Below the pieces are notes generated by a model, which worked only from the letters and a program-made list of their open reading frames with translations, was not told the origin of the DNA and searched no databases. A stretch of 64,000 bases of DNA from Prevotella sp. P2-180 (GTDB taxonomy: Bacteria; Bacteroidota; Bacteroidia; Bacteroidales; Bacteroidaceae), in assembly GCF_002251435.1 (NCBI RefSeq), contig NZ_NPJI01000013.1:186001-250000 (forward strand), written 5' to 3'. Made by a program: the position numbers and the translations under genes. Each line of letters begins with the position of its first letter. The first letter of the stretch is position 1. This document shows, one piece after another, positions 8,450 through 17,714 of this stretch.

Positions 8450-9733
8450 ATGACGAACATATTTTTAGCAACAGATCCTGTGGCAGATTTGTCACTTTCT
8501 GTAGATACCGTATGGATGTTGCTTGCAGCAATGTTGGTATTCTTCATGCAGCCAGGCTTTGCTCTTTGTGAGGCTGGCTTTACACGTGGTAAGAACACGG
8601 CGAACATTCTGTTTAAGAACTTCGTTGACTTCTGTTTCGGTTCTATTCTGTTCTGGCTGATTGGTTTCGGCTTTATGTTTGGAAGCAACGGTGAGGGCTT
8701 TATTGGTATGCCTCATTTTGGCGACATCTCGTTTTATGAGAGTGACCTTCCGGTAGAGGGATTCCTGATTTTCCAGACTGTTTTCTGTGCAACCGCTGCC
8801 ACTATCGTGTCGGGAGCTATGGCTGAACGCACTAAGTTTTCGATGTATTGCATTTATTCGGTTTTCATCTCATTGTTGATATATCCGATTTCTGGTCACT
8901 GGACATGGGGTGGCGGATGGTTGATGAATGGCGACGAGACCTCGTTTATGATGACTACCTTTGGTGCCACATTCCATGATTTTGCCGGTTCGGCAATTGT
9001 ACACTCAGTTGGTGGTGTCTTGGCTTTCGTGGGTGCCATTGCCCTTGGCCCACGTTTGGGTAAGTATGGCAAGGATGGAAAGAGTCGCGCCATTCCCGGT
9101 CACAACCTTATGGCTGCCGCTCTTGGCGTGTTCATACTTTGGTTCGGATGGTTCGGCTTCAACCCTGGTTCTCAGCTCGCCGCTTCCGGAGAAGTCAATC
9201 GTATTGCCATCTCGCATGTGTTCTTGACCACCAACCTTGCCGCTGCTGCAGGTGCTATCGGTACAATGTTCACGTCTTGGATAAAGTATGGCAAACCATC
9301 ATTCTCGCTCACCCTCAACGGTGTGCTTGCAGGTCTGGTAGCCATAACAGCAGGTTGTGACCTGGTAAGTCCTCTCGGTGCAAGCATCATCGGTCTTGTG
9401 GCTGGTATAGTATTGGTATTCTCTATTGAATTTATCGATACCAAACTGCATATTGACGACCCTGTCGGCGCAAGTTCTGTACACGGTGTCTGCGGTATTC
9501 TTGGTACACTGATGACTGGCTTGCTTGCCCTTGACGGCGGAGCTCTCTATGGCGGTGGCTGGGGCTTTTTCGGAGCACAGTGTCTTGGTGTTCTCGCCAT
9601 CGACGCTTGGGCAGCCGTTGCCGGTGTGGTATTGTTCTTCAGCATCAAGAAGATTGCAGGTCTGAGAGTTGACAAGAGAATAGAGGAAGAGGGTCTCGAC
9701 ATCTATGAGCATGGCGAGAGCTGCTTCAACTAA
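8450..9733 (+). CDS. amt: Ammonium transporter (first copy)
   Basis: This 427-residue inner-membrane Amt/Mep/Rh channel has about eleven hydrophobic segments and conducts ammonium as a trimer. The two pore histidines fall in HSVGG (after FAGSAIV) and SSVHGVCGILG, the signature positions of the family. The ATG at 8450 is used because the upstream in-frame sequence starts only from a TTG and reads into a hydrophilic leader. It follows PII by 172 bases, and the carboxyl tail (RVDKRIEEEGLDIYEHGES) is the usual cytoplasmic PII-contact region. PII control is inferred from gene order. Confidence 0.95.
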   Translation: MTNIFLATDPVADLSLSVDTVWMLLAAMLVFFMQPGFALCEAGFTRGKNTANILFKNFVDFCFGSILFWLIGFGFMFGSNGEGFIGMPHFGDISFYESDLPVEGFLIFQTVFCATAATIVSGAMAERTKFSMYCIYSVFISLLIYPISGHWTWGGGWLMNGDETSFMMTTFGATFHDFAGSAIVHSVGGVLAFVGAIALGPRLGKYGKDGKSRAIPGHNLMAAALGVFILWFGWFGFNPGSQLAASGEVNRIAISHVFLTTNLAAAAGAIGTMFTSWIKYGKPSFSLTLNGVLAGLVAITAGCDLVSPLGASIIGLVAGIVLVFSIEFIDTKLHIDDPVGASSVHGVCGILGTLMTGLLALDGGALYGGGWGFFGAQCLGVLAIDAWAAVAGVVLFFSIKKIAGLRVDKRIEEEGLDIYEHGESCFN

Positions 9734-9734
9734 G

Positions 9735-9797
9735 TTGAATATTGAAAGTTGAAAATTGAAAGTTGAATATTCAACCTTCAATTTTCAACTTTCAACA
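9735..9797. repeat. Seven-bp tandem array forming a long perfect hairpin after amt
   Basis: Five TTGAANN heptamers are followed by four TTCAANN heptamers. The arms 9742-9760 and 9777-9795 are a perfect 19-bp inverted repeat. The loop itself contains a 14-bp palindrome (9762-9775). It starts two bases after the amt stop. It could protect or attenuate the transcript between amt and asnB; there is no T-tract, so it is not a standard terminator. Confidence 0.85.
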
Positions 9798-9838
9798 TAC
9801 AAAGCAAACGACAAATAACAAAAAAAAGAATAACAACT

Positions 9839-11512
9839 ATGTGTGGAATTGTAGCAATTTTTAACATCCAGGAGCAAACTCCTGAACTGAGACAGAAGGC
9901 ATTGCGTATGAGTCAAAAAATCCGTCACCGTGGTCCGGACTGGAGCGGAATCTACAACGGCGGGTCAGCCATACTCAGCCACGAGCGCCTCTCTATAGTC
10001 GATCCTGAATCAGGCAAGCAGCCACTATTCAGCCCCGACATGAAACAAATATTGGCTGTTAATGGTGAGATATACAATCACCAAGATATTCGCCGGCAGT
10101 ATGCTGAAAAATATCAGTTTCAGACTGGTAGTGACTGTGAGGTGATTCTCGCCCTGTACCGTGAAAAAGGTATAGACTTTTTGGAAGATTTAAGTGGTAT
10201 TTTCGCCTTCGCACTTTATGATGCAGAGAAAGATGAATTTCTTATTGCACGTGACCCGATAGGCGTTATACCTCTATATATAGGATACGACAACGACGGA
10301 AAGGTCTATGTCGCAAGCGAAATGAAAGCTCTCGAAGGTAACTGCGACCGATATGAGGTGTTCTTGCCGGGACACTATTATTCAAGTCGCGAAGGAAAGA
10401 TGACTCGCTATTATAAACGTGACTGGATGGAGTATGATGCAGTCAAGGACAATGGTGCGAGTGTTCAGGATATACACGATGCACTTGAGGCTGCTGTGAA
10501 GCGCCAGCTGATGAGCGATGTGCCATACGGAGTGCTTTTGTCCGGTGGGCTCGACTCATCAGTAATAAGTGCTATTGCAGAGAAGTTCTCAGAGCATCGT
10601 ATTGAGGACGATTCCGCTACTAAGGCTTGGTGGCCTCGACTCCACTCTTTTGCCGTAGGTCTGAAAGGTGCACCTGACCTCGCAAAGGCAAAGATGGTGG
10701 CAGACCATATTGGAACTGTTCACCATGAAATCAACTATACAATTCAGGAAGGTCTTGATGCCATTCGTGACGTAATATATTTCATTGAGACCTATGACGT
10801 GACTACCGTGCGTGCTTCTACGCCAATGTATCTCTTGGCACGCGTCATAAAGTCGATGGGTATTAAGATGGTACTCTCGGGAGAGGGTGCTGACGAGGTA
10901 TTCGGAGGCTACCTCTATTTCCACAAGGCGCCAAATGCAAAGGCATTCCACGAGGAGACCGTGAGAAAACTATCAAAACTCTATCTCTACGACTGCCTTC
11001 GTGCAAACAAGAGCCTTTCAGCTTGGGGTGTTGAAGGCCGTGTGCCATTCCTCGACAAAGAGTTCCTCGACGTTGCGATGCGCACCAATCCCGAGGCAAA
11101 GATGTGTCCGGGCAAGACGATAGAGAAGAAGATCGTGCGCGAAGCTTTTGCCGACATGTTGCCAGAGGCAGTGGCTTGGCGACAGAAGGAGCAGTTCAGC
11201 GATGGCGTTGGATACTCGTGGATTGACACACTGAAGCAGATCACAGCCGACCAAGTGAGCGACGAACAGATGGCACACGCAGCTGAACGATTCCCCATCA
11301 ATCCTCCACGCAACAAGGAGGAATACTACTATCGTTCCATTTTCGCCGAGCATTTCCCAAGCGACTCTGCCGCAAAGACCGTACCGAGTGTTCCTTCAGT
11401 GGCTTGTTCCACCGCGGAAGCATTGGCGTGGGACGAATCTTTCAAGAACCTCAACGACCCAAGTGGACGTGCAGTAGCAGGAGTTCACGACGATGCTTAC
11501 GTGAAAGAGTAG
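9839..11512 (+). CDS. asnB: Asparagine synthase B (glutamine-hydrolysing)
   Basis: The 557-residue enzyme makes asparagine from aspartate, ATP and glutamine. It starts MCGIVAIF, giving Cys2 as the glutaminase nucleophile. The Ntn-type glutaminase domain runs to about residue 210 and includes HRGPDWSG and NGEIYNH. The synthase domain follows with the PP-loop LLSGGLDSSVIS (about 236-247) and LSGEGADEVFGGY. Length is normal for AsnB. It lies between two ammonium-channel genes on the same strand, so glutamine formed by GSIII from imported ammonium can be passed on to asparagine. Confidence 0.96.
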   Translation: MCGIVAIFNIQEQTPELRQKALRMSQKIRHRGPDWSGIYNGGSAILSHERLSIVDPESGKQPLFSPDMKQILAVNGEIYNHQDIRRQYAEKYQFQTGSDCEVILALYREKGIDFLEDLSGIFAFALYDAEKDEFLIARDPIGVIPLYIGYDNDGKVYVASEMKALEGNCDRYEVFLPGHYYSSREGKMTRYYKRDWMEYDAVKDNGASVQDIHDALEAAVKRQLMSDVPYGVLLSGGLDSSVISAIAEKFSEHRIEDDSATKAWWPRLHSFAVGLKGAPDLAKAKMVADHIGTVHHEINYTIQEGLDAIRDVIYFIETYDVTTVRASTPMYLLARVIKSMGIKMVLSGEGADEVFGGYLYFHKAPNAKAFHEETVRKLSKLYLYDCLRANKSLSAWGVEGRVPFLDKEFLDVAMRTNPEAKMCPGKTIEKKIVREAFADMLPEAVAWRQKEQFSDGVGYSWIDTLKQITADQVSDEQMAHAAERFPINPPRNKEEYYYRSIFAEHFPSDSAAKTVPSVPSVACSTAEALAWDESFKNLNDPSGRAVAGVHDDAYVKE

Positions 11513-11588
11513 TGAAACTCCTTTATTCCAAGAAAGTTGATTGAATTTGAAACTTAAATAATAAATTTAAAAGATTGTGCTTTTTCCT

Positions 11589-12971
11589 ATGAAAAAACGC
11601 TGGATAATACTCATGACCGCTATGGTAATCATAGCCATCGCAGGTCTGTTCGCACCAGAACCAACGTTTGAGTGCGACTTTTCAAAGATAGATGCCGCTG
11701 ATGTGGCATGGTTGATAACGGCTACCATCTTCGTGCTGATGATGACACCAGGTCTCTCCTTTTTCTATGGAGGTATGGTTGGAGCTAAGAATGTCATCTC
11801 GACAATGCTCCAAAGTTTCATTGCCATGGGTATAATCTCCGTCTTGTGGGTGGTTTTTGGTTTCTCACTCTGCTTTGGCGACGATATTGGTGGTATTATA
11901 GGCGACCCGACTACATTCCTTATGTTCAACAATGTAGGAGGTGATGTCTATACCACTCCTACAGGCAAGATTCTCGGTGGAGCGACAATTCCTTTAGCAC
12001 TCTATGCCTTGTTCCAGATGAAGTTTGCCATTATCACACCATCGCTTATCACGGGTTCTTTTGCTGAGCGTGTGCGTTTCTCGGGCTATATGTTCTTTAT
12101 GATTTTCTTCTTTGTGTTCATATATTGCCCTCTTGCACACATGACTTGGCATCCCGACGGATTGTTCCTACAGTGGGGTGTTGTCGATTTCGCCGGAGGT
12201 ATCGTGGTTCACGCATCTTCGGGTGTGGCAGCTCTTGCAGGAGCCATTTTCCTTGGTCGCCGCAAGACTTCTACACGCAACAGTGAGCCAGCGAACATCC
12301 CGTTTGTGCTTCTCGGTGCCGCAATGCTTTGGCTTGGCTGGTTCGGTTTCAACGCAGGAAGTTCCCTGCATGCCGACGGAATAGCAGTAAAGGCATTCCT
12401 GAACACCAACACAGCATCGGCAACAGCAATGATGGCATGGATATTCTTCGACTGTCTGCGTGGTCGCAAGCCTTCTGCAATGGGAGCTGCCGTAGGTTGT
12501 GTGGTAGGTCTTGTAGCCATAACACCATCTGCTGGTTACGTGACAGTTGGCGAGAGTATCTTCATCTCCTTTGTCATCACGCTCATTTGCAACACAGCGG
12601 TATATTGGCGCAGTCACTCAAGGATAGACGATGCCCTCGACGTTTTCCCGACCCACGGAACAGGTGGTATCTTCGGTACTGTCCTCACGGGTATCTTCAT
12701 TCAGGAAGGTCTTGTAGCTGGCACACCGGAGGGTTTCGTAGTATTCCTCTATCATTTGGTTGCCGTGGCAATAGTAATTGTCTATACATTTACAGTCAGC
12801 TACTTCGGCTACTGGCTCATCGACAAGTTTATACCAATGCGAGTTTCTGAGTACAGCGAGCGTGTCGGTCTCGACTATAGCCAGCACGACGAGCACTATG
12901 GTCTTGCCCACGTCGGCGAACGCGAGATTGCCGAATATGAGCAGTACATCGAAAAGAAACATGGTAAGTAA
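11589..12971 (+). CDS. amt: Ammonium transporter (second copy)
   Basis: This second Amt/Mep/Rh channel has 460 residues and is clearly diverged from the first. It has a cleavable-looking or membrane-inserting amino segment (MKKRWIILMTAMVIIAIAGLFA), then FFYGGMVGAKN, and pore histidines in VVHASSGVAAL and FPTHGTGGIFG. The signal-like start is typical of AmtB-type proteins, whereas the first copy lacks it. It may differ in affinity or PII response. The ATG at 11589 is preferred over an upstream TTG. It follows asnB by 76 bases and probably ends the operon. Confidence 0.95.
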   Translation: MKKRWIILMTAMVIIAIAGLFAPEPTFECDFSKIDAADVAWLITATIFVLMMTPGLSFFYGGMVGAKNVISTMLQSFIAMGIISVLWVVFGFSLCFGDDIGGIIGDPTTFLMFNNVGGDVYTTPTGKILGGATIPLALYALFQMKFAIITPSLITGSFAERVRFSGYMFFMIFFFVFIYCPLAHMTWHPDGLFLQWGVVDFAGGIVVHASSGVAALAGAIFLGRRKTSTRNSEPANIPFVLLGAAMLWLGWFGFNAGSSLHADGIAVKAFLNTNTASATAMMAWIFFDCLRGRKPSAMGAAVGCVVGLVAITPSAGYVTVGESIFISFVITLICNTAVYWRSHSRIDDALDVFPTHGTGGIFGTVLTGIFIQEGLVAGTPEGFVVFLYHLVAVAIVIVYTFTVSYFGYWLIDKFIPMRVSEYSERVGLDYSQHDEHYGLAHVGEREIAEYEQYIEKKHGK

Positions 12972-13495
12972 ATAACTCAACTTCCTTAACTTCTTAGAGT
13001 TGAGCAATCATAACTCTTGGATCTTCACTCTTAATTGTTCTTGCTGATTATAGCCCTCACACCAGTCAACGTAGCCTTATGTTACACCGACTGTCACCTT
13101 ACGAAAGTTGTCTGTCATAACTGTGGCAGCCGACTGTCATAACTGTGACAGAGTGGCTGAAGCCATTTGGCTTTGTGGCTTATGAAGTTTCTGTTCGCTC
13201 GTATATAAGCCTGCTTCGCTATAACCCTACACCCTACTTTATTGGGCAATTTCGCACTGACAATCAATGGGTTAGGGAATGTAGGGTGCATCTCAGCCCT
13301 ACATCATCCCTACATTCACCCTACATCAAGCCGAAAAAGCGCCGAAAAAGCAATAATGTAGGGCGAATGTAGGGTGAATGTAGGGCTGGGAGGTACCCTA
13401 CATCGTATAACTGCTTGAAAACAAGTTGGTTATTCCCCAATAATGTAGGGTGTAAGGTTATAGCGAAGCAGGCTTCTATTGGAAGCTTCACTTTT
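12972..13495. other. 524-bp spacer filled with nested repeats
   Basis: Convergent spacer between amt and the SGNH esterase. It carries an 18-bp near-duplicate (CTGTCATAACTGTGGCAG at 13112-13129 and CTGTCATAACTGTGACAG at 13134-13151). Beyond this lies a 269-bp element bounded by 31-bp inverted repeats (13207-13475), which is listed separately. I see no open frame worth reporting as a gene. Confidence 0.8.
13207..13475. repeat. Nested inverted-repeat element (TGTAGGG family)
   Basis: The outer arms 13207-13237 and 13445-13475 are complementary over 31 bp with one mismatch. Inner arms 13295-13326 and 13356-13387 are near-complementary over 32 bp and built from a 12-bp motif CCCTACATTCAC repeated in tandem. 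The inner loop holds a duplicated GCCGAAAAAGC. No open frame or clear target-site duplication is visible. It looks like a non-coding palindromic element (MITE-like or REP-like) that folds into a large cruciform or RNA hairpin. Its mobility is inference. Confidence 0.75.
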
Positions 13496-14743
13496 CTATT
13501 TACTACGACCTTTAACAAACTCCTTTCCTGCAAACTCTCCCATTGCCCTGTAGCCTTCCGGGTTAGGATGCAGCCAGTCTCCACAGTGATATTCTTCTTT
13601 CATTTTTGTCGGGTCGGAAGGGTTACGGATGATTCTGTCGAAATCAATCACGCCATCAAACTCACCACTCTCACGAATCCATTTGTTTATTGTCTGGCGT
13701 GCTGCTTCGCGGAAAAAGCCTCCGTCGTCATAAAAACTGCCGAGGAACGGAGTGATGGTGCAACCGTAAATCTTCATTCCACGATCATGCGCCTTGCGTA
13801 TGAACTCCTTGTAACATTCGATGATTTTTGCCGCCCTTGCCTCTGCATCGCCATTGATGCCGCCAAGGTCATTAACTCCCTCAAACACTATCACCGTCTT
13901 CACGCCGGCTTGTTCAAGGCAGTCGCGGTCGTAGCGTTTTACTGCAGGGTCGCTAAGACCTCCGTAAAACACACTGTTACCGCCAATGCCGAGGTTGAGA
14001 ACTGCAAGATTCTTTGTAGACTCATTAGATTGTAGAGACTCTGCGAAGAAATCAGTCCAACGGTTTTGTAGGTTTGTCGTTGTACCGCGTCCGTCGGTTA
14101 TGGAGTTGCCGATACAGGCGATGGCACTGCTGTTTTCTGCCTTTACGTCTATGGTGGCAATGTTGTACCAGTGATCCTCACGCTCTATGTCTGTAAACTT
14201 TGTCTTCGGTTGAGCTTCACCTTTTATAATATAAGATGTGGTGCGCGAACCGCGGTGACTAGTTGCGTTTACGGGAGTCTCTCCATAGCTTATTGTGATG
14301 GCCAAGCGTTGGAGAGGCTTAAGGTCATATGCCAATGGGTCGCTTACGGCTGTTTCACCAGCAGCAATGGTTAGTTGCTTTTTGCCGCCAAACTTTAGAT
14401 ATCGTGCTGTCTTCGGCAAGATGTCGATACCTATATCTTCCACCTTTGGAGAACAACTCTCGTCGATGTCGGCAATAAATATTGACTTTATTTCCACCGG
14501 TTCTTTACTGTATTCGTTCGAAAGGTGTAGCCGTAGAGTCTTTCCTCCTATCGAAACATGTACAATCTGTCTTATAGACTTTCCTGTTAGCGTTCCGCTT
14601 TTTGGCATGTCGCCTTTTCCTGTGTACTCGGTGGCGGTTGCCCATGTTGCAATCCACTCACCATTGTCTTTCTCCGTTTTTGCTTGTAGGTTTGTAGCCG
14701 CCATTAGCAACACTAACCCCATTACCATTTGTTTTATTGACAT
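13496..14743 (-). CDS. Secreted SGNH/GDSL esterase, XynE-like
   Basis: This 415-residue protein has a signal peptide (MSIKQMVMGLVLLMAATNLQA). A roughly 180-residue beta-rich amino part is followed by an SGNH hydrolase domain. Catalytic blocks are visible: Ser214 in IGNSITDG, the Gly block GIGGNS (252-257), Asn291 in GVNDLGG, and Asp389 with His392 in DWLHPNPEGY. This arrangement matches the XynE-like subgroup of acetyl-xylan esterases known from rumen Prevotella. It is divergent from a GH115 glucuronidase, so removal of side groups from xylan is a coherent joint role. Exact substrate is inferred. Confidence 0.85.
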   Translation of the reverse strand: MSIKQMVMGLVLLMAATNLQAKTEKDNGEWIATWATATEYTGKGDMPKSGTLTGKSIRQIVHVSIGGKTLRLHLSNEYSKEPVEIKSIFIADIDESCSPKVEDIGIDILPKTARYLKFGGKKQLTIAAGETAVSDPLAYDLKPLQRLAITISYGETPVNATSHRGSRTTSYIIKGEAQPKTKFTDIEREDHWYNIATIDVKAENSSAIACIGNSITDGRGTTTNLQNRWTDFFAESLQSNESTKNLAVLNLGIGGNSVFYGGLSDPAVKRYDRDCLEQAGVKTVIVFEGVNDLGGINGDAEARAAKIIECYKEFIRKAHDRGMKIYGCTITPFLGSFYDDGGFFREAARQTINKWIRESGEFDGVIDFDRIIRNPSDPTKMKEEYHCGDWLHPNPEGYRAMGEFAGKEFVKGRSK

Positions 14744-14795
14744 ATTCTTAAATATTTATTATTGTCTGAATTTCTAAATATTATCAATCATAGTG

Positions 14796-14803
14796 CAAAG
14801 ATA
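14796..14803 (-). promoter_or_regulatory. -7 box of the SGNH esterase gene
   Basis: The minus strand reads TATCTTTG followed by CAC, 52 bases upstream of the ATG. It matches TAnnTTTG, but no TTG lies at the normal spacing, so the promoter may need an activator. Confidence 0.5.
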
Positions 14804-14911
14804 AATATTTTTTTGTAGTAGTAATGTGTGCAAATGTATCTAAAAGATTTGAATTCGTTTCATTCATACATTTTTTATATGATTATTCATGTTTTTGTTG
14901 AATTAAAATGG

Positions 14912-14919
14912 TAATTTTG
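14912..14919 (+). promoter_or_regulatory. -7 box of the GH115 gene
   Basis: TAATTTTG followed by CA lies 26 bases before the GH115 ATG. As with the divergent esterase, no TTG is correctly placed. The 202-bp spacer between the two genes probably contains a shared control site, which I could not identify. Confidence 0.5.
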
Positions 14920-14945
14920 CATCACTAATCAAATAAATATAAAAA

Positions 14946-17399
14946 ATGGTGACTTTAAAAAAACGCATTCTTACAGCACTTCTTGGACTTTTGGCAGTGA
15001 TATTTACCAATGCCGCAGACAACTTCGTAAGCTTCTCTGGAGGCGACCTGTTACTTAATAAAGACAATACTATTGGCGTCTTCGTTGATGCCAACGATTG
15101 CCGTGGCGTAATGCGTGCGGCAAAGACATTACTGCACGACATAGAGATGTCTACAACTAATACCAAGGCCATGCTGGCGGGTGAAAACAAAGCAAATGTA
15201 GTTGTTGGAACCTTGGGACATTCCAAGGCCATCGATGATATGGTCAAGGCTGGAAAGATAGACGCAAGACTGCTTAAGGGAAAGACAGAAAAATACATCA
15301 TTACTGTAGTGGACAACAAATTAGTCATTGCAGGTAGCGACCGACGTGGTGCTATTTATGGTATATATGAGTTCTCGCGCCAGTTGGGCGTGTCTCCATG
15401 GTATTGGTGGGCCGACGTGCCTACTGCAAAACACGACAAGATATTTGTTAGCAAAGGAACATATACTGACGGAGAGCCTGCTGTACGCTACCGTGGCCTG
15501 TTCTTGAACGATGAGGCCCCATGTCTCACCACTTGGGTGAAAAACACATATGGAACCAATTATGGCGATCATCGCTTCTATGAAAGAGTATTTGAACTTA
15601 TACTGCGTCTAAAGGGAAATATGCTTTGGCCAGCTATGTGGTCATGGGCTTTCTATGCAGATGACCCTATGAACGGGAAAACCGCTGACGATATGGGTGT
15701 TATAATAGGTACGTCACATCACGAGCCCATGGCGCGCAATCATCAGGAATATGCACGGAAGAGAACCGAATGGGGACCATGGAATTATAATACCAACAAA
15801 GAAAACTTGCAACGCTTCTTCCGTGAAGGAATTGAACGTGCAAAAGGTACTGATGACCTTATAACAATAGGTATGCGTGGAGACGGCGACGAGGCCATGA
15901 GCGAAGATGCTGATACTCGACTGTTGGAACAGGTAGTGAAAGACCAACGCAAAATAATTGCAGATGTCACTGGAAAAAAAGCGAGTGAAACACCGCAAGT
16001 GTGGGCTCTATATAAAGAGGTGCTCGACTACTACGACAAGGGAATGCGAGTGCCAGATGATGTGATAATGCTGTTATGTGATGACAACTGGGGAAATGTG
16101 CGCCGTGTGCCAACTGAAAAGGAACTGAAGCATAAGGGCGGATGGGGACTTTATTATCATGTGGACTATGTAGGTGCTCCACGAAACACCAAGTTCCTAA
16201 ATGTCACTCCAACACAAAACATGTGGGAACAGCTTACGCTTGCCTATGAACACGGCATCGACCGCCTTTGGATACTCAACGTCGGCGACCTTAAGCCAAT
16301 GGAATATCCAATACAGATGTTCCTTGACATGGCTTGGAATCCGCGTGAATACACTGTAAATAACATTACCGACCATACTCTCAAGTTTTGCCGCGAGTCG
16401 TTCGGCCTTGCCAATGCCGAAGAGGCTGCCTGCATCCTCAACACATGCTGCAAGTATGCCGGACGCTGTACGGCAGAGATGCTTGATGCCAACACATACG
16501 ACCTTGAAAGCGGAGAGTGGCAACAAGTCTGCAACCAGTATAATGCCTTGGAAACACGGGCCTTGGAGCAGTTTGCAACATTGCCGTCCGACGTGCGCGA
16601 TGCCTATCGCCAGATTATCCTCTTCCCAATACAAGCCATGTCCAACCTTCATCGTATGTATTACGCACAGGCCATGAACCGCAAAACCCATCAAGAGAAG
16701 AGTCAGATGCAGGATTATTGGGCAGAAGAATGTGAAAAGGCTTTCCGACGCGACTCTGTCCTCTGTGCTCAATATAACTTGGAGATGTCTGGTGGAAAAT
16801 GGAACGGAATGATGATACAGAAGCATATAGGATACAAGATATGGAATGACGACTTCCCAAAGGATATTTGTCCGCAATTGTATCGTACCACTGCCAACGA
16901 CAGTTTTGACGTAATAAACATTCAAGCTCCAGACTACACCGCCAAGCAGGATGCCGCTGAGGCGCAGTGGACTCTCATTCCTGATATGGGCAAGGGCAAA
17001 GGAGCCATGACGCTTATGCCTTATAAAAAACCAGTGACAGGAGCATCTATCTCATATACTTTTAAAGGTAAGGCGGGAAAGGCCATTGTTCACATAGTGA
17101 CAAAGTCCACCCTCGACTATCTCAATAAGGGAGGATTGACTTACGGTGTGTCGGTTGACGGTGCATCACCAATAGTCGTCAACTTCAACGACAACCTCAA
17201 TGAAAAACCAGAAAATATATACGACATCTACTATCCGACAATTGCCCGTAGAGTAGTGGACAAAACCATTGTTGTTGACGTACAACCCACAGCCGATGGA
17301 AATCATACGATTACTCTCACACCCAACGATCCAGCAATAGTCTTTGAGAAAATTATTATCGACTATCGCCCCAACGGCGGCAGAGTCTCACATCTTTGA
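14946..17399 (+). CDS. Glycoside hydrolase family 115 (xylan alpha-1,2-glucuronidase)
   Basis: This 817-residue protein has a signal peptide (about residues 1-23, ending FTNAA). GH115 enzymes remove glucuronic acid or its 4-O-methyl form from internal xylose units of intact xylan. Recognisable family stretches are GSDRRGAIYGIYEFSRQLGV, SPWYWWADVP, RYRGLFLNDEAP, WPAMWSWAFYADDP, the GTSHHEPMARN loop, ITIGMRGDGDEAM and RLWILNVGDLKPMEYP. A beta-sandwich carboxyl part follows from about residue 650. Length is normal for the family. It pairs with the divergent XynE-like esterase. No SusC/SusD genes are nearby, so this is a loose xylan pair rather than a full polysaccharide utilisation locus. Confidence 0.93.
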   Translation: MVTLKKRILTALLGLLAVIFTNAADNFVSFSGGDLLLNKDNTIGVFVDANDCRGVMRAAKTLLHDIEMSTTNTKAMLAGENKANVVVGTLGHSKAIDDMVKAGKIDARLLKGKTEKYIITVVDNKLVIAGSDRRGAIYGIYEFSRQLGVSPWYWWADVPTAKHDKIFVSKGTYTDGEPAVRYRGLFLNDEAPCLTTWVKNTYGTNYGDHRFYERVFELILRLKGNMLWPAMWSWAFYADDPMNGKTADDMGVIIGTSHHEPMARNHQEYARKRTEWGPWNYNTNKENLQRFFREGIERAKGTDDLITIGMRGDGDEAMSEDADTRLLEQVVKDQRKIIADVTGKKASETPQVWALYKEVLDYYDKGMRVPDDVIMLLCDDNWGNVRRVPTEKELKHKGGWGLYYHVDYVGAPRNTKFLNVTPTQNMWEQLTLAYEHGIDRLWILNVGDLKPMEYPIQMFLDMAWNPREYTVNNITDHTLKFCRESFGLANAEEAACILNTCCKYAGRCTAEMLDANTYDLESGEWQQVCNQYNALETRALEQFATLPSDVRDAYRQIILFPIQAMSNLHRMYYAQAMNRKTHQEKSQMQDYWAEECEKAFRRDSVLCAQYNLEMSGGKWNGMMIQKHIGYKIWNDDFPKDICPQLYRTTANDSFDVINIQAPDYTAKQDAAEAQWTLIPDMGKGKGAMTLMPYKKPVTGASISYTFKGKAGKAIVHIVTKSTLDYLNKGGLTYGVSVDGASPIVVNFNDNLNEKPENIYDIYYPTIARRVVDKTIVVDVQPTADGNHTITLTPNDPAIVFEKIIIDYRPNGGRVSHL

Positions 17400-17436
17400 T
17401 TATACAATCTTAATTACCATACTAAATTCTAAATGG

Positions 17437-17465
17437 AAGCCGTTGCAGGTCGACTGCAGCGGCTT
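17437..17465 (+). terminator. Hairpin downstream of GH115
   Basis: AAGCCGTTGCAG, a five-base loop and CTGCAGCGGCTT form a 12-bp stem with one G-U pair. Only a short TTT follows, so it is a weak terminator candidate. Confidence 0.5.
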
Positions 17466-17642
17466 TACTATATTGTGACTTCTTGAAAAGAATGTCAATA
17501 GATACAAGATTCATAAAAATTATGCCTATGTTGCATTTTGACTTAATTATCCTTGTTTATGTTGCAGATTGGAAGAATATTAGATAATTTTGTTTTAGAT
17601 TGACAATAACTTAAAAAATGTTGATTGAAAGGTGTCGTATCA

Positions 17643-17675
17643 TTGTGTCATTTTGAAAGAAAAGTAGTAATTTTG
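17643..17675 (+). promoter_or_regulatory. Promoter of gltB-gltD
   Basis: TAATTTTG (17668-17675) is preceded by TTG at 17643-17645, a slightly long spacing of 22. Bases 17660-17678 are identical to the PII promoter core. Its position means transcription begins after 17675, which rules out longer amino-terminal readings of GltB from 17625. Confidence 0.65.
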
Positions 17676-17714
17676 CACGCAGAATGTAAGAAAAGAACGA
17701 TTTTTATAAACTTA

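Larger units (their letters stand above)
17400..17714. other. Spacer between GH115 and gltB
   Basis: It contains the hairpin 17437-17465 near the GH115 end and the gltB promoter at 17643-17675. The remainder is A+T-rich with no gene that I can support. Confidence 0.7.

Noticed and set aside
9735..9797. Rho-independent terminator after amt
   Set aside because: The stem is A+T-rich and no T-tract follows; asnB lies shortly downstream in the same direction.
16197..16925. Minus-strand open frame of 242 codons opposite GH115
   Set aside because: Antisense shadow with composition dictated by the GH115 codons.
17625..17714. Amino-terminal extension of GltB
   Set aside because: The promoter -7 box lies inside it, and the mature enzyme starts near EHDACGVG.
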